A stretch of DNA of 64,000 nucleotides from NCBI RefSeq assembly GCF_003569745.1, contig NZ_AP018498.1, positions 1,525,001 through 1,589,000 of the forward strand, given 5' to 3'. Under the pieces are notes generated by a model. The model had not been told where the DNA came from. It did not search any database and was given only the letters and a program-made list of their open reading frames with translations. Source of the DNA: Altererythrobacter sp. B11 (GTDB lineage Bacteria > Pseudomonadota > Alphaproteobacteria > Sphingomonadales > Sphingomonadaceae). Positions within the stretch are counted from its first letter, which is position 1, and the number at the start of each line of letters is the position of its first letter. This document shows positions 52,598 through 60,938 of this stretch, in pieces. Both the position numbers and the translations under genes were made by a program.

Positions 52598-53224
52598 ATG
52601 CAGCTTCGCGCCCCCGCCATTTTGATCGCCGCGCGCACCCATGGCGAAACCGCGATCATCGCCCGCCTGCTGACGGAGGAGTATGGCGTGGTGGCCTGCT
52701 ATGTCGCTGGCGGGCGCGGGCGGCGGCTGCGCCCGGTGGCGATTCCCGGCAATTCGGTGGAACTGCAGCTGTCCGCCCGCTCCGCCAGCCAGCTCCCCTT
52801 CGGCAAGCTGGAACTGGTGGAAAGCCGCGCCCCTTTCCTCTCCGAGCCGCTGGCCGCCGGGGCGATCGGCTGGGCCTGTGCGCTCACCGCCACGGCCCTG
52901 CCGGAACGGCAGGCGCATCCGCCGCTGTATCAGGCGCTGGATGGCTTGCTGACGGCGATCTGCCATGCCCCTTCCGCGCGCGGCTGGGCAGCGGCGCTGG
53001 TCGCCTATGAGACGCTGCTGCTGCGCGAGCTGGGCTATGGCGCCAGCCATGTGGTGGAGGGAGAACGGCCGCAGGGGGACATGCCGCAGATTCTGGCCGC
53101 GATGGACCGGCTGGCGCCCGCGCTCGATCACTACCTGCTTGCCGACCGGCGCGGCGATGTTATGGCCGCGCGCTTGCGCCTCAGGGAACTGCTTGGACGG
53201 ATTGTGGGACGGATTGTGGAATGA
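52598..53224 (+). CDS. recO: DNA repair protein RecO
   Basis: 208-aa protein with an N-terminal OB fold ([40 protein letters not shown]) and a helical C-terminus ([12 protein letters not shown]). RecO loads RecA with RecR and anneals ssDNA. The expected C-terminal zinc finger is not present and the protein is short, as in other sphingomonads. Its stop overlaps leuB by four bases. Confidence 0.88.
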   Translation: MQLRAPAILIAARTHGETAIIARLLTEEYGVVACYVAGGRGRRLRPVAIPGNSVELQLSARSASQLPFGKLELVESRAPFLSEPLAAGAIGWACALTATALPERQAHPPLYQALDGLLTAICHAPSARGWAAALVAYETLLLRELGYGASHVVEGERPQGDMPQILAAMDRLAPALDHYLLADRRGDVMAARLRLRELLGRIVGRIVE

Positions 53225-54279
53225 AGATTGCATGCCTTGCCGGAGATGGAATTGGCCCCGAGATCATGGCGGAGGCGCGCCGCGTGCTGGATGCGCTGGC
53301 GCTGCCGGGGCTGGAGATCGGCGAAGCCGATGTGGGCGGGGCGGCCTATCGCAAGCACGGCCATCCGCTGCCGCCCGAAACGCTGGAGCTGGCGAAGGCG
53401 GCAGACGCGGTCCTGTTCGGCGCGGTGGGCGATCCGGGCTGCGACAATCTGGAACGGCACCTGCGGCCCGAACAGGCGATCCTGGGCCTGCGGCAGGCGC
53501 TGACGCTGTTCGCCAATCTGCGCCCCGCGCGCATGTTCCCCGGGCTGGAGGATCTGAGCGCGCTGCGGCCCGAGGTCGCCCGCGCGATCGACCTGCTGAT
53601 CGTGCGCGAGCTGAACGGCGATGTCTATTTCGGCGAGAAGGCGATCCGCACGCTGGATGATGGGCGCCGCCAGGGCTTCGATTTCATGTCCTATGCGGAA
53701 GACGAGGTGCGCCGCATCGCCCATGTCGCCTTCCGCGCCGCGCAGGGCCGGGGTCGCCGCCTGTGCAGCGTGGACAAGGCCAATGTGCTGGAAACCAGCC
53801 AGCTGTGGCGCGACGTGGTGGTGGAAGTGGCTGCCGAGTATCCGGATGTCGAGCTGAGCCACATGTATGTGGACAATGCCGCCATGCAGCTGGTGCGCAA
53901 TCCCGGCCAGTTCGACGTGGTGGTGACGGGCAATCTCTTCGGCGACATCCTGTCCGACCAGGCGAGCATGTGCGTGGGCTCCATCGGCCTGCTCGCCAGC
54001 GCCTCGCTGGGGGAAGAGCAGACGGCGCATGGCACCAAGGGCCTGTACGAGCCGATCCACGGCAGCGCGCCGGACATTGCCGGGCAGGGCAAGGCCAACC
54101 CGATGGCGATGATCCTGTCGCTGGCGATGATGCTGCGCCACAGCTTCGGGCGCGAGGCGGAAGCCGCGCGAGTGGAAGCTGCGGTGGCGCAGGCGCTGGC
54201 CGACGGCGTGAAGGGCGCGGACCTTGGCGGCCAGGCTGGCACGGCGGAAATCGGCGATGCGGTGCTGGCGCGGCTCTAG
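53221..54279 (+). CDS. leuB: 3-isopropylmalate dehydrogenase
   Basis: 352-aa NAD-dependent beta-decarboxylating dehydrogenase of leucine synthesis. Landmarks are the start [31 protein letters not shown], the [12 protein letters not shown] segment, the [12 protein letters not shown] motif with the metal-binding Asp and the [15 protein letters not shown] motif. It shares ATGA with recO, an unusual partner, and is not beside leuC/leuD here. Confidence 0.97.
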   Translation: MKIACLAGDGIGPEIMAEARRVLDALALPGLEIGEADVGGAAYRKHGHPLPPETLELAKAADAVLFGAVGDPGCDNLERHLRPEQAILGLRQALTLFANLRPARMFPGLEDLSALRPEVARAIDLLIVRELNGDVYFGEKAIRTLDDGRRQGFDFMSYAEDEVRRIAHVAFRAAQGRGRRLCSVDKANVLETSQLWRDVVVEVAAEYPDVELSHMYVDNAAMQLVRNPGQFDVVVTGNLFGDILSDQASMCVGSIGLLASASLGEEQTAHGTKGLYEPIHGSAPDIAGQGKANPMAMILSLAMMLRHSFGREAEAARVEAAVAQALADGVKGADLGGQAGTAEIGDAVLARL

Positions 54280-54336
54280 CGCCCGGCGTGGGGAGATTAG
54301 GGGGATGGTCATTCCTGTGCGCTATCACCCCGAGGC

Positions 54337-55500
54337 ATGGAGATGAGCCACACCATGCTGGAACAGGCGGCGGCCGCGGCGGTGCGCCCGCTGGAGCTCG
54401 CCGTGGTGCTGCCCACGCTGAACGAACGGGGCAATATCGCGCCGATGGTGGCGCGGCTGGAGCAGGCGCTCGGCCCCACGGGCTGGGAAGCGATCTTCGT
54501 CGATGACAATTCGCGCGACGGCACCGCCGATGTGGCGCGGGAGATTTCCCGCCGCGATCCGCGCATTCGGGTGATCCAGCGGATCGGCCGGCGGGGCCTT
54601 TCCAGCGCGGCGATCGAGGGCATGTGCGCCACAGCCGCTCCCGTGGTCGCCGTGATGGACGCCGACCAGCAGCATGATCCCGCGCTGCTGCGGCCGATGC
54701 TGCAGGCGATCCAGTCCGGCGAATACGATCTCGCCTATGCCAGCCGCTTCGCGGAAGGCGCCAGCGTGGCGCAGTGGAACCGACCCGACCGGGCGCGCAT
54801 GTCGGGCATCGCCAATGCGCTGGCGCGCAAGGTGACGGGGCTCGATCTCAGCGATCCGATGAGCGGCTTCTTCATGCTGCGCACCGACGTGCTGCGGCGG
54901 GATGCCGCCCGGCTTTCGGGCATCGGCTTCAAGATCCTGCTCGATATTCTCGCCACGGTGGATACGCCGATGCGGGTGAAGGAATTTCCGCTCGATTTCG
55001 CGGCGCGGGCCGAAGGAGAAAGCAAGTTGGACCGGGTCGTCGCCTTCGAATTCCTCGTCGGTCTCTACGACAAATGGCTGGGCCGAATCGTGCCCACCCG
55101 CTTCGCCCTGTTCGGCACGATCGGCGCCATGGGCGTCGTGGTGCACATGGCCGTGCTTTGGCTGTTCCTGAGCTTTTCGGGCGGCTTCGGGCATCGGACT
55201 TTCAGCGATTTCGAGATCGGCCAGACGGTCGCCGCGCTGGTGGCGATGACCTTCAACTTCGTGCTCAACAACGCGCTCACCTATGCCGACAGCCGCTTGC
55301 GCGGCCCGCTTCCGCTGCTGCGTGGCTGGGTGAAATTCGCGCTCACCTGTTCGGTGGGCCTGCTTGCCAATGTCGGTGCCGCGGCCACGCTGGTGCGCAT
55401 CGGAATGCATGAATATCCCGCTGCGCTGGTCGGCATCGCCATCGGTTCGGTGTGGAACTACGCTCTTTCCAGCCGCTTCGTATGGGGCCGATTCCGCTAG
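54337..55500 (+). CDS. Polyprenol-phosphate glycosyltransferase with GtrA-like domain
   Basis: 387-aa fusion. The N-terminal GT2 domain resembles dolichol-phosphate mannose synthase (LAVVLPTLNERGNIAPM, IFVDDNSRDGT, VMDADQQHDPALL). The C-terminal third has four spans of the GtrA type (TRFALFGTIGAMGVVVHMAVLW, NFVLNNALTYADSRL, VWNYALSSRFVWG). It should make a lipid-linked sugar at the inner membrane. The PMT-type transferase at 55868-57148 on the other strand could use such a donor. Confidence 0.92.
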   Translation: MEMSHTMLEQAAAAAVRPLELAVVLPTLNERGNIAPMVARLEQALGPTGWEAIFVDDNSRDGTADVAREISRRDPRIRVIQRIGRRGLSSAAIEGMCATAAPVVAVMDADQQHDPALLRPMLQAIQSGEYDLAYASRFAEGASVAQWNRPDRARMSGIANALARKVTGLDLSDPMSGFFMLRTDVLRRDAARLSGIGFKILLDILATVDTPMRVKEFPLDFAARAEGESKLDRVVAFEFLVGLYDKWLGRIVPTRFALFGTIGAMGVVVHMAVLWLFLSFSGGFGHRTFSDFEIGQTVAALVAMTFNFVLNNALTYADSRLRGPLPLLRGWVKFALTCSVGLLANVGAAATLVRIGMHEYPAALVGIAIGSVWNYALSSRFVWGRFR

Positions 55501-55628
55501 CTGGATTCTGCAGGAACCCGTCCTGTCAAGTGGGCAGTGGAACTTCCTTCCCGCTCCGACCGTTGAAGCGGTCAGATGGCCGCCGCCTCCCACAATCTGC
55601 GCGCGGCCGAACAGACTGGAGAAGCGGA

Positions 55629-55808
55629 ATGGAAATCCTTGGTATCATCGTCCTGCTGCTGGACATCTGGGCCATCGTGAACATCATCGGCAGCCCCGCC
55701 TCGCTTGCCGCGAAGGTGCTGTGGTCGCTCGGTGTGATCGTGTTCCCGGTGGTGGGTTTCGTGGTGTGGCTGCTGGCTGGCCCGCGTGGAACGCGCGCCC
55801 TCGCTTAA
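55629..55808 (+). CDS. PLD-nuclease N-terminal-like small membrane protein
   Basis: 59-aa protein with two hydrophobic spans (ILGIIVLLLDIWAIVNIIGS and LWSLGVIVFPVVGFVVWLLAG) and the closing GPR. This is the PLDc_N pattern found as stand-alone small inner-membrane proteins. Function unknown. It ends in front of a strong bidirectional terminator. Confidence 0.8.
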   Translation: MEILGIIVLLLDIWAIVNIIGSPASLAAKVLWSLGVIVFPVVGFVVWLLAGPRGTRALA

Positions 55809-55831
55809 CCCCTAACTTCTAAGCCAAACCC

Positions 55832-55862
55832 TCGGCCTCGGGCTCTTGGAGCCCGAGGCCGA
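55832..55862. terminator. Bidirectional terminator between convergent genes
   Basis: TCGGCCTCGGGCTC pairs perfectly with GAGCCCGAGGCCGA around TTG, a 14-bp stem, with T-rich sequence on the plus-strand side (GATTTGC) and CCAAACC on the other. Confidence 0.88.
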
Positions 55863-55867
55863 TTTGC

Positions 55868-57148
55868 TTAGCGCCAGCTGCTCAGCCACATCCAGCTGGT
55901 GAAGGCATGGCGGCCCGGTAGGGATGCGGCGCTGAGTATGGGCCAGAAATAGGCGAACAGCGCCGCCGCTGCCGCCAGCACCAGCAGCGGCACCCACGTC
56001 CAGCCCCGCCGCCGCAATTCGTCCAGCGCCAGCGCCAGCCCGCCCATCAGGAACAGGCTGGCCAGCGCATAGTGGTAATAGAACTGCACGTTCTTGGGCG
56101 CGATGATCCACAGGCCAAGGCTCGCCGCATAGCCCGCGAACACGCCCAGCGCGTCCCACCGCTTGCGCAGAAGCCCGGCATAGCCGCACCAGAGGATGGC
56201 CGGCAGGCCGATGATCATGGTCAGCGGATTGCCGATCATCAGCACGCCGCGCTGCGCCCCGTTGAGGTTTTCGTAGAGGAACCAGATTGGCCGGATGTTG
56301 AACACCCACTGGTACCACACGCTCATATAGGTGTGCTTCTTCAGATACTGCTCCTGCATGGAGAGCATCTTGCGGTGCAATTCCAGCAGGCCGTGCAGGT
56401 CGGGCGTGATGCTGCCCTTCTCGTAAAACACGAAGGGCCAGTAACAGGCAGCGTAGGTGACCAGCGGCACCAGCCCGAGCCAGAGCGCAGCCTCCGGCAG
56501 TGTCATCCCCCCGATCGGCGCGCCGCGGCGGGTGGCGAGGAAGCCCCAGCCGGCTGCCCGCACCCGGAAGACCAGGAAGGAAAGCCCCGGCAGTAGCGCC
56601 ATCGGGACCGCGTTCCACTTGCTGGCCATGGCGCAGCCCAGCGCCACGCCGCAGATCGCCAGCCGCCAGCGCGCCGTCTCATGTTCCCGCAGGGCCCCGG
56701 CCCACATCCACATGGCGAGCATCGAAAAGCCCAGCATGAAAATATCGAGCATGGCGATGCGCGAAAGCACCAGCAGCGGGAAAGCGGTGAGGATCAGCAC
56801 GCCGCCTGCAAGAGTCGCGAAGCGGGAGAGGCTGGCGAACCACAGCGCGCGCATGGCGGCAAAGATCGCCAGGGTGCCGAAGATCGCCGGCGTGATCCGC
56901 CATCCCAGCGCGCGATCGCCGAAGATCTCCATGCCCAGCGCGATCATCTGCTTGCCGAGCGGCGGATGTTCGACATTCATCGCCTTGGACAGCGCCATCA
57001 CGGCGCGCGCGGCGGGCAGGTAATGCACTTCGTCGAAGAAGAAGCGGGTGGGGATCGTCAGCCGGATCGACACCAGCACCACGAAAACCAATGTGATGAT
57101 CGCCGTCCAGCCGATCGGATCGCGGGCATGCTGGGGCGGCTGGGTCAT
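55868..57148 (-). CDS. PMT-family lipid-dependent glycosyltransferase
   Basis: 426-aa polytopic membrane protein of the dolichyl-phosphate-mannose-protein mannosyltransferase (GT39-like) class. The conserved acidic pair is in RFFFDEVHYLPAARA in the first periplasmic loop, followed by EHPPLGKQMIALGM and about ten spans. It probably moves a sugar from a polyprenyl-phosphate donor to a periplasmic acceptor such as a protein or lipid A. The ATG at 57148 begins the conserved part. Divergent from metZ. Confidence 0.9.
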   Translation of the reverse strand: MTQPPQHARDPIGWTAIITLVFVVLVSIRLTIPTRFFFDEVHYLPAARAVMALSKAMNVEHPPLGKQMIALGMEIFGDRALGWRITPAIFGTLAIFAAMRALWFASLSRFATLAGGVLILTAFPLLVLSRIAMLDIFMLGFSMLAMWMWAGALREHETARWRLAICGVALGCAMASKWNAVPMALLPGLSFLVFRVRAAGWGFLATRRGAPIGGMTLPEAALWLGLVPLVTYAACYWPFVFYEKGSITPDLHGLLELHRKMLSMQEQYLKKHTYMSVWYQWVFNIRPIWFLYENLNGAQRGVLMIGNPLTMIIGLPAILWCGYAGLLRKRWDALGVFAGYAASLGLWIIAPKNVQFYYHYALASLFLMGGLALALDELRRRGWTWVPLLVLAAAAALFAYFWPILSAASLPGRHAFTSWMWLSSWR

Positions 57149-57253
57149 CTGGCGCGCCAATAGTCGTGGCGCGGATCGGTGGCAAGCGGCCATGGCGGCT
57201 GACGTTGCGCGCCATTGCCTCTCGCCTGCGCGGCTCCTAAACGCGGCGGCACC

Positions 57254-58459
57254 ATGAAGAACACCACCGGAACCGACCGTTCGATCACCGCCGCCTGGCG
57301 CCCGCAGACCCGCGCCGTGCGCGGCGGAACCTGGCGCAGCGAGCAGGGGGAGACGAGCGAGGCGCTCTTCCTCACCAGCGGCTATACCTACGATACAGCG
57401 CAGACCGTGGCAGATCGCTTCGCAGGCGAGGCGGAAGGCATGGTCTATTCGCGCATGCAGAACCCGACCACGGCGATGCTGGAGGAACGAATCGCCCTGA
57501 TGGAAGGGGCGGAGGCATGCCGCGTTCAGGCGACCGGCATGGCGGCGATGACTTGCGCACTGCTCTGCCAGCTGTCCGCCGGGGACCACATCGTGGCCGG
57601 ACGCGCAGCCTTCGGGTCATGCCGCTGGATCGTCGACAACCTGCTGCCGCGGTTCGGCATCGAGAAGACGATCGTCGACGCGCGCGATAATGCCGCCTGG
57701 GAGGCGGCGATCCGGCCTAATACGAAGGTGTTCTTCTTCGAAACCCCCGCCAACCCCACGATGGACGTGGTGGACATGGCGTATGTCTGCGGCCTCGCCC
57801 GCGCACACGGCATTACCACCGTGGTGGACAACGCCTTCGCCACCGCCGTGCTGCAGCGGCCGATGGAATTCGGTGCCGATGTGGTCGCCTATTCCGCCAC
57901 CAAGCTGATGGACGGGCAGGGCCGCGTGTTGGCCGGTGCACTGTGCGCCTCGCAGGAATGGATCGAGGAGCGGCTGATGCCGTTCCAGCGCAACACCGGC
58001 CCGATCCTCGCCCCGTTCAACGCCTGGGTGGTGCTGAAATCGCTGGAGACGCTGGAACTGCGGGCGAACCGCCAGTCCGACAATGCGATGCAGGTGGCCA
58101 AGTTCCTCGAGGGGCGCGTCCCGCAGATGCTCTATCCCGGCCTGCCGAGCCATCCGCAGCACGAGCTGTGCATGAAGCAGATGAGCGCCGCCGGCCCGAT
58201 CTTCTCCTTCGTGCTCGACGGGCGGGAGCAGGCGATGGCGCTGCTCGATGCGCTGGAGCTGATCGACATCTCCAACAACATCGGTGACAGCCGTTCGCTG
58301 ATGACCCATCCGGCCACCACCACCCATCACAACATGGGGCCGGAAGGTCGCGCCGAGGCCGGCGTGGCGGAAGGCATGCTGCGGCTCAATGTGGGGCTGG
58401 AGGATCCGCTCGACCTGATCGAGGATCTCGACCGGGCGCTGCAGCGCATCGGGCTTTGA
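57254..58459 (+). CDS. metZ: O-succinylhomoserine sulfhydrylase
   Basis: 401-aa PLP enzyme of the Cys/Met metabolism family. Landmarks are TSGYTYDTAQTVADRFAG, the SRMQNPTTAMLEERIALMEG segment, EPTANPT-like FETPANPTMDVVD and the PLP lysine at about residue 217 in YSATKLMDGQGR. MetZ forms homocysteine directly from O-succinylhomoserine and sulfide. No riboswitch was recognised in the 105-base upstream gap. Confidence 0.95.
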   Translation: MKNTTGTDRSITAAWRPQTRAVRGGTWRSEQGETSEALFLTSGYTYDTAQTVADRFAGEAEGMVYSRMQNPTTAMLEERIALMEGAEACRVQATGMAAMTCALLCQLSAGDHIVAGRAAFGSCRWIVDNLLPRFGIEKTIVDARDNAAWEAAIRPNTKVFFFETPANPTMDVVDMAYVCGLARAHGITTVVDNAFATAVLQRPMEFGADVVAYSATKLMDGQGRVLAGALCASQEWIEERLMPFQRNTGPILAPFNAWVVLKSLETLELRANRQSDNAMQVAKFLEGRVPQMLYPGLPSHPQHELCMKQMSAAGPIFSFVLDGREQAMALLDALELIDISNNIGDSRSLMTHPATTTHHNMGPEGRAEAGVAEGMLRLNVGLEDPLDLIEDLDRALQRIGL

Positions 58460-58543
58460 AAAGGGGCGGGCCGCGGACAGGCTCGCATCTTTTTCCTGTG
58501 ATGCTATAGCGATAGCGTTTCCGCCACCGGGAAAGGGTGCCGC

Positions 58544-59908
58544 TTGATCGAAATCCGCGACATCTACGCTGCGCTGGTCGAATCTTCCGAAGATGCGATC
58601 GTGTCAAAGGACACGGACGGGATCGTGCATTCGTGGAATCCCGCGGCGGAGCTTCTGTTCGGCTATTCCGCGGAAGAGATGATCGGCGAGTCGATCCGCA
58701 AGCTCCTTCCGGCTGACCGGCAGGACGAGGAGGATCGCATCCTCTCCCGCATCCGCGCCGGCGACAAGGTGGGCCAGTTCTTCACCAAGCGGCGCCACAA
58801 ATCCGGCCACCTGATCGACGTATCGGTCACCGTATCGCCCGTGCGCGATCCCAGCGGCGCGATCGTGGGCGCCAGCAAGATCGCCCGCGATGCCGGGCCG
58901 GTGCTGGAAGGCCAGCGCCGCCTGCGCGAGAGCGAGGAACGCTTCCGCATGCTGGCCGACAACATCAACCAGTTCGCCTGGATCGCCCGGCCCGATGGCT
59001 ACATCACCTGGTATAACCAGCGCTGGTACGATTACACCGGCACCACGCTGGACCAGGTTCAGGGCTCCGGCTGGCGGTGCGTCCACCACCCCGATCATGT
59101 GGACCGGGTGGAACAGCACTTCATGGATAGCCTGGCGGAGGGCACCGAGTGGGAGGACACCTTCCCGCTGCGCAGCGCCGAGGGCGAATATCGCTGGTTC
59201 CTCTCCCGCGCCATGCCGATCCGCAACGATCGCGGCGAAGTGGTCAGCTGGTTCGGCACCAACACCGACATTACCGAGCAGCGCGAACAGGCCGAGCAGA
59301 TCCGCCTGCTGCTGATGGAAGTGAACCACCGGTCCAAGAACATGCTGTCCACCGTGCAGGCGCTGGCCCGGCGCACCGCGCGGCATGACACGGATTTCAT
59401 CGCCCGCTTCGAAGATCGCGTGCGCAGCCTGGCGGTGAACCAGGACATTCTGGTTCGGCGGGACTGGCGCGAAGTGCCGGTGGAAGAGCTGGTGCGGCTG
59501 CAATTGCACTTCATCGATATCGCTTCGGGCGCCGTTTCCATCGCCGGCCCGCCGCTGGCGCTGATACCCCGGGCGGCGGAGGTGATCGGCATGGCGCTGC
59601 ACGAACTCGCCACCAACTCGCTCAAATACGGAGCCCTGTCGGCCGGCGGGCGGGTGGAGATCGGCTGGCGCGATCCTTCCGAGGCGGGCAGCTTTTCCAT
59701 CTGGTGGCATGAAAGCGGCGGCCCGCCGGTGGCGAAGCCGGAGCGGACCGGATTCGGCACCACGCTGATCGCCGATGTGCCGCGCCACAATCTCGGCGCC
59801 GAGGTGGAGCTGGACTATGCCCCGGGCGGTGTGCGCTGGTGCGTGCGCTGCGATCCCGCCGTGGTGGCTGGCCACACCCCCGCACCCGGTGCCGCCCCCA
59901 GCGCCTGA
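58544..59908 (+). CDS. PAS-domain HWE-family sensor histidine kinase
   Basis: 454-aa cytoplasmic kinase without membrane spans. Two PAS domains (residues about 7-120, with DAIVSKDTDGIVHSWNPAAE, and 130-250, with AWIARPDGYITWYNQRWYDYTG) precede the HWE core. The phospho-acceptor His is at about residue 262 in MEVNHRSKNMLSTV, the N box is HELATNSLKYGALS and the HWE block includes WHESGGPPV. The PAS cores lack the Cys motif of LOV domains. The start is TTG at 58544 preceded by AAAGGG. Its response regulator is not adjacent, and general stress-response input is a possible role. Confidence 0.92.
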   Translation: MIEIRDIYAALVESSEDAIVSKDTDGIVHSWNPAAELLFGYSAEEMIGESIRKLLPADRQDEEDRILSRIRAGDKVGQFFTKRRHKSGHLIDVSVTVSPVRDPSGAIVGASKIARDAGPVLEGQRRLRESEERFRMLADNINQFAWIARPDGYITWYNQRWYDYTGTTLDQVQGSGWRCVHHPDHVDRVEQHFMDSLAEGTEWEDTFPLRSAEGEYRWFLSRAMPIRNDRGEVVSWFGTNTDITEQREQAEQIRLLLMEVNHRSKNMLSTVQALARRTARHDTDFIARFEDRVRSLAVNQDILVRRDWREVPVEELVRLQLHFIDIASGAVSIAGPPLALIPRAAEVIGMALHELATNSLKYGALSAGGRVEIGWRDPSEAGSFSIWWHESGGPPVAKPERTGFGTTLIADVPRHNLGAEVELDYAPGGVRWCVRCDPAVVAGHTPAPGAAPSA

Positions 59909-59988
59909 GGAGGGCGCCGCCGGCCATTTCGGCAATTCACCGCAAGCCCCTTGCCGCGCGGGGGGAAGCCGTTACGCTGGACCCCATC

Positions 59989-60402
59989 ATGCAGGACGTC
60001 CTCGCCAGCCTGTTCCAGCACACTGCCCTCACCGCCGGCGTGACGGTACGCGTGGCCGTGAACTTCATGCCCGATCAGTCGCGCGTGGATGCCGGCCGGT
60101 GGTTCTGGGTCTATCACATCCGCATCGAGAACCATCGCGAAGACACGGTGCAATTGCGCAGCCGCCATTGGCGGATCACGGATTCGCGCGGCATGGTGAA
60201 CATCGTCGACGGCGAAGGCGTGGTGGGCGAAAGCCCGGTGCTGGCGCCGGGGCAGACGCATGATTACGTTTCGGGCTGCGAGCTGATGACCAATCACGGC
60301 ACGATGGAAGGCCATTACACCTTCGCCCGCGCCGATGGCACGCTGTTCGAAGTGGCGATTCCCTTCTTCCCCCTCGCAGCCCCCGCTCCCACCGTCGGGT
60401 GA
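59989..60402 (+). CDS. apaG: ApaG protein (FN3-like domain)
   Basis: 137-aa ApaG with the typical start VTVRVAVNFMPDQSRVDAGR, FWVYHIRIENHREDTVQL, the glycine-rich NIVDGEGVVGESPVLAPGQ and YTSG-like DYVSGCELMTNHGTMEGHY. It is associated with Co/Mg efflux or Ap4A metabolism in enterobacteria; the mechanism is not known. It lies after the HWE kinase on the same strand. Confidence 0.94.
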   Translation: MQDVLASLFQHTALTAGVTVRVAVNFMPDQSRVDAGRWFWVYHIRIENHREDTVQLRSRHWRITDSRGMVNIVDGEGVVGESPVLAPGQTHDYVSGCELMTNHGTMEGHYTFARADGTLFEVAIPFFPLAAPAPTVG

Positions 60403-60426
60403 TTTCGTTGCGCGCCGGCGTGCGCG

Positions 60427-60919
60427 CTCGTCCTCGACAGGCTCAGGACGAGCTGGTTGGGGCACGAGGTCACCCTGTTTCGTCATTCCCGCGCGGGCGC
60501 GAATCCATGGCTGCGCGCGCCTGAGTTGGCGCTTTGCGCGCCACTCGGTTCGTCGCACACCAGCAACGCTTGGAACGCCGTGGAACAGGGTTCATTGGCG
60601 GAAAAGCTGGGCCGGCAAGCGGGCGGGCTTCTGGTTGTTTTGCACGGTGGAAAGAGCAGTGGCGGTGTAGTGGGCCGGCGGGGTGTAGGACATGGCCGAG
60701 CGTGCGGGCCAGGCACGGGCGCGCGTCCTTCGACAGGCTCAGGACGAGCGGGTTTCGGGACTCGACAACTCATTAGCTCGTCATTCCCGCGAAGGCGGGA
60801 ATCCAGTCCGCCTCAGCCGCAGCGCTCGCTGGATTCCCGCCTGCGCGGGAATGACGAATTACAAGGGCGGCTTGCCCAAAACACCCCCCGCTCGTCCCGA
60901 GCCTGTCGAAGGACGCGCG
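60427..60919. repeat. Repeat-filled convergent intergenic region (A, half-B, C, A-B-A')
   Basis: The 536-base gap between the convergent apaG and helicase genes holds A (60427-60455), half B (60479-60509), repeat C (60543-60694, same orientation as at 13.65 kb) and a complete A-B-A' copy (60720-60752, 60778-60858, 60887-60919). On the minus strand repeat C begins a frame MSYTPPAHYTATALSTV at about 60693. No other gene is seen. Confidence 0.87.
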
Positions 60920-60938
60920 CTGTGGCCCCCGCCCGAAC

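Noticed and set aside
57149-57253. Possible SAM-II riboswitch before metZ
   Set aside because: metZ leaders in alphaproteobacteria often carry one, but the conserved pseudoknot segments are not recognisable here and the gap also holds the divergent PMT promoter.
58503-58516. GCTAT-AGCG-ATAGC dyad before the HWE kinase
   Set aside because: Five-base arms are too short for a confident operator or terminator call.
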